DNA from: Pseudomonas agarici | GTDB lineage: Bacteria; Pseudomonadota; Gammaproteobacteria; Pseudomonadales; Pseudomonadaceae | Assembly (NCBI RefSeq): GCF_900109755.1 | Contig: NZ_FOAR01000035.1 | Coordinates: 1-46,367 of the forward strand | DNA length: 46,367 nucleotides | Reading direction: 5' to 3' | In this document: positions 18,373 to 24,982 of the stretch, piece after piece | How positions within the stretch are numbered: the first letter of the stretch is position 1 | Layout: every line of letters begins with the position of its first letter | Translations under genes and position numbers: made by a program | The notes under the pieces: generated by a model | What the model saw: only the letters and a program-made list of their open reading frames with translations | Told to the model about the DNA's origin: nothing | The model's database searches: none

Positions 18373-19719
18373 ATGAAATCCTTTGAAGTCAATTTTGACG
18401 GTCTTGTAGGCCCGACCCATAACTATGGCGGCCTGTCCTACGGCAACGTCGCTTCCCAGAGCAATAGCCAGCAGGCTTCCAATCCGAAGGAAGCGGCCTT
18501 GCAAGGTCTGGCGAAGATGAAGGCGCTGATGGAGATGGGCTTTGTCCAGGGCGTACTCGCTCCCCAGGAACGCCCGGACGTCGCTGCCCTGCGCCGGCTC
18601 GGCTTTGCCGGCACGGACGCGCAAGTGATCGAGCAGGCGGCCAGACAGGCCATGCCGTTGTTGGTTGCCAGTTGCTCGGCCTCAAGCATGTGGGTGGCCA
18701 ACGCCGGCACCGTCAGCCCGAGCGCCGACACTGCCGACGGTCGCGTGCACTTCACGGCGGCCAACCTGAACTGCAAGTACCACCGCAGTATCGAACACCC
18801 GACCACCAGCCGTGTGCTCGGTGCGATGTTCGCCGATAGCAAGCACTTTGCTCATCACGTCGCCTTGCCTGCCGTTGCCCAATTCGGCGACGAAGGCGCG
18901 GCCAACCACACGCGCTTTTGCCGTGAATACGGTGAGGCCGGTGTCGAATTCTTCGTATTCGGTCGCAGCGCCTTCGACACCCGCTACCCGGCACCGCAGA
19001 AATACCCGGCACGCCAGACACTCGAAGCCTCCCAGGCAGTCGCCCGCTTGCATGGCCTGAGCGATGAGGGTGTGGTCTATGCCCAGCAGAACCCGTCGGT
19101 GATTGACCAGGGCGTGTTCCACAACGATGTGATTGCGGTGGGTAACGGCGAGGTGCTGTTCTACCATGAGGACGCGTTCCTCGACACCGAGCGGGTGCTC
19201 GCTGAGCTGCGCGACAAGTTGGCCAAACGTGGCGGCAACTTCCAGGCGGTCTGCGTGCCGCGCGCCCTGGTGACGGTGGATGACGCGGTACGCTCCTACC
19301 TGTTCAACAGCCAACTGCTGACCCGTGCCGATGGCACGATGCTGCTGATCGTGCCGCAAGAGTGCCGTCAGAACGAACGCGTCTGGCAGTACCTTCAGGG
19401 CCTCACTGGTTCCGCCGGGTTGATCCGCGAGGTGAAAGTCTTCGACCTCAAGCAGAGCATGCAAAACGGTGGCGGGCCGGCGTGCCTGCGTCTGCGTGTG
19501 GCGTTGAATGAAACTGAGCTGGCGGCGGTCAATCCAGGGGTTATCATGACCGCGCCGTTGTACGACACGCTGACCCAATGGGTCGAAAAGCACTACCGCG
19601 ACTCCCTGCGCGAAAGCGACCTGGCGGACCCTCGCTTGCTGCTGGAGTGCCGGACGGCACTGGATGAACTGACGCAGATCCTTAAACTGGGCGCGGTTTA
19701 TCCATTCCAGATCAATTGA
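18373..19719 (+). CDS. aruB: N-succinylarginine dihydrolase
   Basis: A 448-residue AstB-family enzyme of the guanidine-modifying (amidinotransferase) superfamily. It hydrolyses N2-succinylarginine to succinylornithine, CO2 and two ammonia, AST step two. The N-terminus EVNFDGLVGPTHNYGGLSYGN is typical. The catalytic Cys is C371 in GGGPACLRLRV. The likely Glu and His lie in the blocks around DEGAANHTRF and FHNDVIAVGN. The start follows GTGGAG. Confidence 0.94.
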   Translation: MKSFEVNFDGLVGPTHNYGGLSYGNVASQSNSQQASNPKEAALQGLAKMKALMEMGFVQGVLAPQERPDVAALRRLGFAGTDAQVIEQAARQAMPLLVASCSASSMWVANAGTVSPSADTADGRVHFTAANLNCKYHRSIEHPTTSRVLGAMFADSKHFAHHVALPAVAQFGDEGAANHTRFCREYGEAGVEFFVFGRSAFDTRYPAPQKYPARQTLEASQAVARLHGLSDEGVVYAQQNPSVIDQGVFHNDVIAVGNGEVLFYHEDAFLDTERVLAELRDKLAKRGGNFQAVCVPRALVTVDDAVRSYLFNSQLLTRADGTMLLIVPQECRQNERVWQYLQGLTGSAGLIREVKVFDLKQSMQNGGGPACLRLRVALNETELAAVNPGVIMTAPLYDTLTQWVEKHYRDSLRESDLADPRLLLECRTALDELTQILKLGAVYPFQIN

Positions 19720-19729
19720 AAGCGCACAC

Positions 19730-19765
19730 CCGGCCTCCGACGGAAGGTCGGGGTCCGGCTTTTCC
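19730..19765 (+). terminator. Hairpin after aruB, possible partial terminator
   Basis: CCGGCCTCCGAC and GTCGGGGTCCGG can pair around a GGAAG loop and are followed by CTTTT. The stem is imperfect. It lies between aruB and the next co-directional gene. Confidence 0.45.
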
Positions 19766-19784
19766 TCCAGATGAGAGCACCACC

Positions 19785-20072
19785 ATGAGCGATACCCTGC
19801 AGTTGATCCTTGAAGACACCGATGGCACTCAACTGGAAACCTCCTGCACGCGCGTTGCCGTGATATGGCAGGGCAAGGAGTTGTGGATTCAGCATGACGG
19901 TCGCGGCCAATTGCTGATTGGTGTCGATGTCGAGGAAGGCGACGCCGAATACGCCAACCTGCTGCTTCGTCCATTGGCGACTAATCTTGTAAGTCTGCAA
20001 CTGGAGATGGAACCGGCCGATGCCGGTGACGACGATCACGTGCACGGCCCCGATTGCAACCACGCTCACTGA
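19785..20072 (+). CDS. Small His-tailed protein of the AST operon (PA0900-like)
   Basis: A 95-residue protein with no enzyme motif I recognise. Residues 1-75 look like a compact beta-rich fold (LQLILEDTDG, VAVIWQGKELWI). The tail GDDDHVHGPDCNHAH is a His/Asp/Cys cluster that could bind a metal ion. Homologues at this position in other pseudomonads have been labelled topoisomerase II without evident support; nothing here suggests a topoisomerase. It lies 18 bp before aruE. Both AruE and the AstE-like protein are zinc enzymes, so a metal-handling role is conceivable but unproven. Confidence 0.8.
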   Translation: MSDTLQLILEDTDGTQLETSCTRVAVIWQGKELWIQHDGRGQLLIGVDVEEGDAEYANLLLRPLATNLVSLQLEMEPADAGDDDHVHGPDCNHAH

Positions 20073-20089
20073 TCAAGGAGCAGCACCCT

Positions 20090-21097
20090 ATGCTCGCCCT
20101 CGGCAAACTGCTTGAACTGACCCTCGCCGGTCGCGAACCGGCGGAGAAGACTCAACTGACGGTCGAAGGCGTGCGGATGCGCTGGCTGAGTGAGGGCGCG
20201 CTGGAAGTGCGGCCTCCCGAGGCCAGGGACAACGGGCTGGACCTGCTGTTGTCCGCCGGTATCCACGGTAACGAAACGGCGCCGATCGAATTGCTCGATC
20301 GCCTGTTGCACGACATTGCCCGAGGCGACCTGAAGCCTCGAGCGCGCATTCTGTTCCTGTTCGGCAACCCCGAAGCGATGCGTCGCGGCGAGCGTTATAT
20401 CGAGCAGGACGTCAATCGATTGTTCAACGGTCGTCATGAGCAAAGCAGTGGCAGCGAAGCGTTGCGGGCCTGCGAGCTGGAGCGGTTGGCGGCGAGCTTT
20501 TTCAGCCTGGCCGATCGCAACCGCCTGCACTACGACCTGCATACAGCCATTCGCGGTTCGAAGATCGAACAGTTCGCACTCTACCCGTACAAGGAAGGGC
20601 GTGCCCATTCGCGAGGCGAGTTGGCCCGCCTGCGCGCCGCCGGCATGTCAGCGGTACTGCTGCAGAACAAACCTTCCATCGTGTTCAGCAGCTACACCTA
20701 CGACAAGCTGGGCGCCGAATCCTTTACCCTGGAACTGGGCAAGGCCCGGCCGTTCGGCCAAAACCAGGGCGTTGACGTTTCCCGCCTCGAGCGTTGCCTC
20801 AAGCAATTGATCGAGGGCACCGAGGTGGCTGTGGACGGAAACCTCGATGGGCTGCAACTGTTCAGCGTGGCACGGGAAATCATCAAGCACAGCGATTCCT
20901 TCCGGCTGCACCTGCCGGCGGATATCGAGAACTTCTCCGAGCTGCCCAAGGGCTACCTGCTTGCCGAGGACCTGGCAAGCAGTCGCTGGGTGGTGACAGA
21001 GCCGGGCGCGCGGATCATTTTCCCCAACCCGAAGGTGAAAAACGGCCTACGGGCGGGGATTCTGGTGGTGCCGTCCGGCGCTGAGGGCTTGATTTAG
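20090..21097 (+). CDS. aruE: Succinylglutamate desuccinylase
   Basis: A 335-residue zinc deacylase of the AspA-AstE family. It performs the last AST step, splitting N-succinylglutamate into glutamate and succinate. Zinc ligands are seen in SAGIHGNETAP (H and E) and YDLHTAIRGS (H). The catalytic Glu lies in ESFTLELGKARPFGQN. AAGGAG lies nine bases before the ATG. The stop TAG at 21095-21097 coincides with the outer end of repeat copy 2, so the extreme C-terminus is set by the repeat junction. Confidence 0.93.
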   Translation: MLALGKLLELTLAGREPAEKTQLTVEGVRMRWLSEGALEVRPPEARDNGLDLLLSAGIHGNETAPIELLDRLLHDIARGDLKPRARILFLFGNPEAMRRGERYIEQDVNRLFNGRHEQSSGSEALRACELERLAASFFSLADRNRLHYDLHTAIRGSKIEQFALYPYKEGRAHSRGELARLRAAGMSAVLLQNKPSIVFSSYTYDKLGAESFTLELGKARPFGQNQGVDVSRLERCLKQLIEGTEVAVDGNLDGLQLFSVAREIIKHSDSFRLHLPADIENFSELPKGYLLAEDLASSRWVVTEPGARIIFPNPKVKNGLRAGILVVPSGAEGLI

Positions 21098-21231
21098 CGG
21101 CCTATACGGTGAGTTCGTTAGCTCAAGTTCGGATGTCGCCCGCCCATGGCCAGGGCGCTGTGACCACAGCCACGCAGGCCGGGCTGGTGGCGCCGAAATT
21201 GACTAAAGGAATTAGCGACATAGGCCACTAG
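21094..21231 (-). repeat. MITE-like repeat, copy 2 (inverted relative to copies 1 and 3)
   Basis: About 138 bp. In reverse orientation it begins CTAGTGGCCTATGTCGCTAA, contains GTCAATTTCGGCGCC and GTCACAGCGCC, and ends in a degraded terminal repeat, TATAGGCCGCTA. It is shorter and more diverged than copy 1. It lies exactly between the aruE stop codon and the M91 peptidase stop codon, and both stops (TAG) are in its ends. Confidence 0.8.
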
Positions 21232-22700
21232 TCGCCGCGGTATTGCTTGCGCGGCGCAATGCCGAACTCCCTACGCAAGCCGTTTTCGGTGAAAGCCTCG
21301 GGGTTGCTGTCCAGCGGCGGCGTCGCGGGGTTCCTGTCGAAGTCGAATGGCGGCACGTCAGCCTTCAATCCGACGGCCTGGAGTTCGCCGTTGGGTACAC
21401 TTTGACGGGGCTTGTCCCCGTCCACGCCATCTTGGCCATAGCCTAGGAACATCGTCCCGGTGACGAAGTTATAGGCGTGGCACAACTCATGGTAAAGATG
21501 AACGACGCTGGTGACTTCCCCCTTGAGGAACGACGGGTCGTAGTACACCGTGCAGCCCTTGACCGGAATGCCGGCATGGCTGTCGCGGATAAACGGATGC
21601 TCGTCCTCGGACGGATCCTCGGGCCAGGAGCGGTTCGGGAAGCACATGCCGTTTTCCTCCTCGGTCAACTCCCTGATCACTACCGGCACGCCACTTTTTG
21701 CCTTGGCATCACCCAGAGCGCCGAGCAGTTGCTGGCCGTTACCGGAGCCCAGCAACAGCCGAAGATCGTCCTTGACTCGCTCCTGAAATTGCGGCGTGCC
21801 TTCGACCACCACACCGCAGGTGTCCAGCTCCTTGGCGGCAATGATAATGCCGGGGGCCTGGTGGATGCTTGAAGGCACCGGCCCATCGGCTGCATAGGCG
21901 TTGAACACCTGCGTATCGGGGCCCAACCGGTCGATGAAGTCCACGCCGGTGCCGGTGTAGAGTGTATTGCGGTCGGGGCCGGGGGTGATTTGATCATTAC
22001 CATCGGAGCCGCTGAGCACGTTATGGCCTTTGCCGCCCAGCAATACATCGTCGCCCTGGCCTCCATCCATAAAGCAGGCGCCTTCTGCGCCGACCAGGAT
22101 GTCGTGACCCTTGCCACCATAGGCCGTCATGGGGCCGCTACCTTGGGCAATAACAACGTCATCGCCCTCTCCGGCCTCGATATAGCTGGCGCCGGAGTGG
22201 GTGAAGACCCGATCATTGCCGAGGCCTGCGTCGACTTTGGTGAAACCGCCGCCGCAGTGTATTCGGTCGTCTCCGCTGCCCGATTCGATGAAGACAGTGA
22301 TCTTCACATGGTCGTCTACTCGGATGTTGTCATCGCCGCCTGCCGTGCGCAGCACGATGACTTGTCCGGAGGAGGCCATTTTCAAGTGGTAGCGCTGGTC
22401 ATTGATGTCAATGACCGGATGATCGGTTCGGTACAGGTGCACCTGGTCGGTGCTGTCACGAGTGGTGAAGACCAGGTGATCGGTGGGACCCCGATAGTTG
22501 GGCGGCGCCTCGAGCTTCTGGCGGTGCACCGTGGCCGTGGTGTCTCTATGGAGCGTGTGCTCGTAGGTGACTCGCTGGTCGTCGGGGTACTGATCCAGGG
22601 ACTTCCTGGAGGGTTGGGCATCTTCTTGGTTGCCGTCGATCCAATGTTCATTGCCGGGTAGGACGGGAATCTCCGGACCGAGTCGGGAAAAGTCGTTCAT
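21228..22700 (-). CDS. M91 (NleD-like) zinc metallopeptidase with RTX-like repeats
   Basis: A 490-residue protein. Residues about 115-250 contain repeated Gly/Asp motifs such as GSGDDRI, GEGDDVV, GKGHDIL and GQGDDVLLGG, like calcium-binding RTX/serralysin repeats but somewhat degenerate. The C-terminal domain has the zinc site HELCH at residues 404-408 and GELQAVGL at about 438-445 (likely third ligand Glu), ending TENGLRREFGIAPRKQYRG, as in the M91 family (NleD, HopH1). M91 members characterised so far are type III effectors that cleave host kinases. There is no Sec signal. It is transcribed against the arginine operon, and its TAG stop lies in repeat copy 2. Whether it is secreted by a type I, III or VI route is not shown. 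Confidence 0.75.
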   Translation of the reverse strand: MNDFSRLGPEIPVLPGNEHWIDGNQEDAQPSRKSLDQYPDDQRVTYEHTLHRDTTATVHRQKLEAPPNYRGPTDHLVFTTRDSTDQVHLYRTDHPVIDINDQRYHLKMASSGQVIVLRTAGGDDNIRVDDHVKITVFIESGSGDDRIHCGGGFTKVDAGLGNDRVFTHSGASYIEAGEGDDVVIAQGSGPMTAYGGKGHDILVGAEGACFMDGGQGDDVLLGGKGHNVLSGSDGNDQITPGPDRNTLYTGTGVDFIDRLGPDTQVFNAYAADGPVPSSIHQAPGIIIAAKELDTCGVVVEGTPQFQERVKDDLRLLLGSGNGQQLLGALGDAKAKSGVPVVIRELTEEENGMCFPNRSWPEDPSEDEHPFIRDSHAGIPVKGCTVYYDPSFLKGEVTSVVHLYHELCHAYNFVTGTMFLGYGQDGVDGDKPRQSVPNGELQAVGLKADVPPFDFDRNPATPPLDSNPEAFTENGLRREFGIAPRKQYRGD

Positions 22701-22833
22701 GCTTGGGTGTCTCCGCAGTCGATGGATGTCGAGAGCCCTGGGAGGGCACTGTCGAATCCACTTAAGCGCATTGGCGCCGTCGGGAGAGGGTAGATAGTTA
22801 TGACCTGCCGGCCGGGGCCGGCAGGTGGGGGGA

Positions 22834-23325
22834 TCAGACCGCCAGTTTCTGCGGCACCGGGCGCGGCAGGGCGCGCAGTTTGCTCAGAGTGTCGGCACAG
22901 GTTTTCGCAGCTTCCTGGCCCTTGTGCGCAAAGTGATCGAAGAAGAACTTCTGGTGCTCTTCACCTGCGTGGAAGTGGTGTGGAGTCAGCACGACTGAAA
23001 ACACCGGCACTTCGGTATCCAGCTGGACCTGCATCAAGCCATCGATCACCGCCGTGGCGACGAAGTCGTGGCGGTAGATTCCGCCATCGACCACCAGGCC
23101 GGCGGCGACAATACCGGCATAACCGCCGGAGCGCGCCAGCAGCTTGGCATGCAGGGGAATTTCGAAGGCGCCGCCGACTTCAAAGAAATCGATATCGCTT
23201 TCCTGGTAACCCAGCTTGGCGATTTGGGCGACGAAGCCGAAGCGCGCCTGATCAACGATGTCTTTGTGCCAGCAAGCTTGGATGAACGCGATACGTTGAG
23301 TGTGATGAAGAGTGGTGGGTTGCAT
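22834..23325 (-). CDS. ribH: 6,7-dimethyl-8-ribityllumazine synthase, type II
   Basis: A 163-residue lumazine synthase that joins 5-amino-6-ribitylaminouracil and dihydroxybutanone phosphate in riboflavin synthesis. The sequence (RIAFIQACWHKDIVDQARFGF, FFEVGGAFEIPLHAKLLA, VVLTPHHFHAGEEHQKFF) fits the RibH2 type, with the catalytic His in the PHHFH block. The ATG at 23325-23323 is chosen because MQPTTLHHTQRIAFIQ matches relatives and GGAG lies just upstream; an earlier ATG adds 30 unlikely residues within the leader. It stands apart from other rib genes and has its own FMN riboswitch. Confidence 0.92.
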   Translation of the reverse strand: MQPTTLHHTQRIAFIQACWHKDIVDQARFGFVAQIAKLGYQESDIDFFEVGGAFEIPLHAKLLARSGGYAGIVAAGLVVDGGIYRHDFVATAVIDGLMQVQLDTEVPVFSVVLTPHHFHAGEEHQKFFFDHFAHKGQEAAKTCADTLSKLRALPRPVPQKLAV

Positions 23326-23337
23326 CTGTTCTGACTC

Positions 23338-23357
23338 CTGTTTATGTGAAAAACAGG
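23338..23357 (-). promoter_or_regulatory. Hairpin covering the ribH ribosome-binding site
   Basis: On the minus strand CCTGTTT and AAACAGG pair across a short loop, and the 3' arm runs into the ribosome site AGGAG. With the FMN riboswitch about 100 bases upstream, this suggests control of translation initiation. Confidence 0.5.
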
Positions 23358-23458
23358 GCGTTATGAATCGAAGGGGATTTAAGGGTACGTTCAGCTTGGC
23401 TGTAGATGCTGGCAAGCATGCACACGGCGATTCTGTGGACGGCCCTTTGGTGTCAATC

Positions 23459-23625
23459 CCGTTCTCTCTTCATCCGGACTATGACCGTCGGCCCCGGAAT
23501 CACACCGGGTCTGCTGACCTTGTCGAGGGACCGTCGAGACCGTCCACTACGCCAAGCGCTCGCGGGCTATGCGCATCGTGCGCCATTACCGCCGGTGGGG
23601 AATTACACCCCGCCCTGAGAACGTT
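23459..23625 (-). ncRNA. FMN riboswitch (RFN element)
   Basis: Read on the minus strand, the conserved blocks appear in order: GGGCGGGGTG-TAATTCCCC, ACCGGCGGTA, AGCCCGCGAGC, the variable stem around GGACGGTCTCGACGGTCC, GTGTGATTCCGG, CCGACGGTCATAGTCCGGA and TGAAGAGAGAACG. These are the hallmarks of the FMN-binding aptamer that represses riboflavin genes. It precedes ribH. Confidence 0.93.
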
Positions 23626-23831
23626 GCCGGCAGATTTTCTGGCGGCGCCAGATTTTTACCATATATTTCACAGGTACGCATGTGGCCTTTTACGATAATA
23701 ATCATCGAATTTTTGTGGTGAATCACCCGCGTGTTTTGTAGCGGAGCTTGATTATCCTTCGCCAAAACCGCAGTAATTACTTTCGAAAGGGATGTATCCG
23801 ACACCAGTGCTCCATAGCCGAGGCCTGTTTC

Positions 23832-24857
23832 ATGACTGTTATCGATCTTCGTAGCGACACCGTTACCCAACCCAGCGCCGGTATGCGCGAGGCCATGGCG
23901 AATGCGCCCCTGGGGGATGATGTGTATGGCGAAGATCCGTCGGTCAATCGGCTGGAAAGCGAGTTGGCCGATCGACTGGGCTTCGCCAGAGCGCTCTTCG
24001 TGCCCACCGGAACCATGAGTAATCTGCTGGGATTGATGGCTCATTGCGCGCGCGGCGAGGAATACATCGTTGGTCAGCAATGCCATACCTATAAATATGA
24101 AGGCGGCGGCGCTGCGGTGCTCGGCTCGATCCAGCCGCAACCGCTTGAGGTCCAGGCCGACGGCTCGCTGGACCTGGCGCAAGTCATGGCAGCGATCAAG
24201 CCTGATGACTTCCATTTTGCGCGCACCCGCCTGCTGGCCCTGGAAAACACCATGCAAGGCAAAGTCCTGCCGCTGGAGTATCTGGCGGCGGCCCGCCGTC
24301 TGACCCAGGAGCAGGGGTTGGCGCTGCACCTGGACGGTGCGCGGCTGTATAACGCGGCGGTCAAGTTGGGGATTGACGCACGGGACATCACCCGCCACTT
24401 CGATTCGGTCTCGGTCTGTCTGTCCAAAGGGTTGGGAGCGCCGGCCGGTTCGGTGCTGTGTGGCAGCGAGGAACTGATCGGCAAGGCGCGGCGCCTGCGC
24501 AAGATGGTCGGTGGCGGCATGCGTCAGGCCGGTTTGCTGGCGGCGGCGGGACTGTATGCACTGGATCATCAGGTCCAGCGCCTGGCTGACGATCATGCTA
24601 ATTCAGTGCATCTGGCGCAGGGGTTGCGTGAAGCAGGTTATCGGATCGAGCCGGTACAGACCAACATGGTCTACGCCGATCTTGGTGAGCGGGCAGATGC
24701 GCTCAAGGCGTTTGCCGCCGAGCGCGGGGTTCGGTTGAGCGCCGCGCCGCGCTTGCGGATGGTCACCCACATGGACATCGACCGGGCACAAATCGAGCAG
24801 GTGGTTGCGGTATTTGCCGAATTTAACCGTCAATCAACCTGCAGGCCGTCTAATTGA
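23832..24857 (+). CDS. ltaE: Low-specificity L-threonine aldolase
   Basis: A 341-residue PLP enzyme of the beta-eliminating lyase fold that splits L-threonine/allo-threonine to glycine and acetaldehyde. The N-terminus VIDLRSDTVTQPSAGMREAM is diagnostic. The PLP lysine is in SVCLSKGLGAPAGS, and HLDGARLYNAAV contains the cofactor-binding Asp. The ATG at 23832 is chosen from the conserved start MTVIDLRSDT; upstream in-frame codons are leader. It is divergent from ribH and the riboswitch. Confidence 0.92.
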   Translation: MTVIDLRSDTVTQPSAGMREAMANAPLGDDVYGEDPSVNRLESELADRLGFARALFVPTGTMSNLLGLMAHCARGEEYIVGQQCHTYKYEGGGAAVLGSIQPQPLEVQADGSLDLAQVMAAIKPDDFHFARTRLLALENTMQGKVLPLEYLAAARRLTQEQGLALHLDGARLYNAAVKLGIDARDITRHFDSVSVCLSKGLGAPAGSVLCGSEELIGKARRLRKMVGGGMRQAGLLAAAGLYALDHQVQRLADDHANSVHLAQGLREAGYRIEPVQTNMVYADLGERADALKAFAAERGVRLSAAPRLRMVTHMDIDRAQIEQVVAVFAEFNRQSTCRPSN

Positions 24858-24982
24858 CGACTTCTATCGTATAAACACACTGTACCCGAGGCAAAGGGCC
24901 GATATAATGCGGCCCTTTGCAAGTCGCCAGTCCATTTGACGTGATGCACTTGCCTTCGGCCGCAGACTCCGTGGAAGAACCT

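Noticed and set aside
18682..19974. A 430-codon antisense frame over aruB, and similar long antisense frames over acsA, mgtE, aruC and aruG
   Set aside because: Frames lie opposite well-supported genes and show no family motif or ribosome site.
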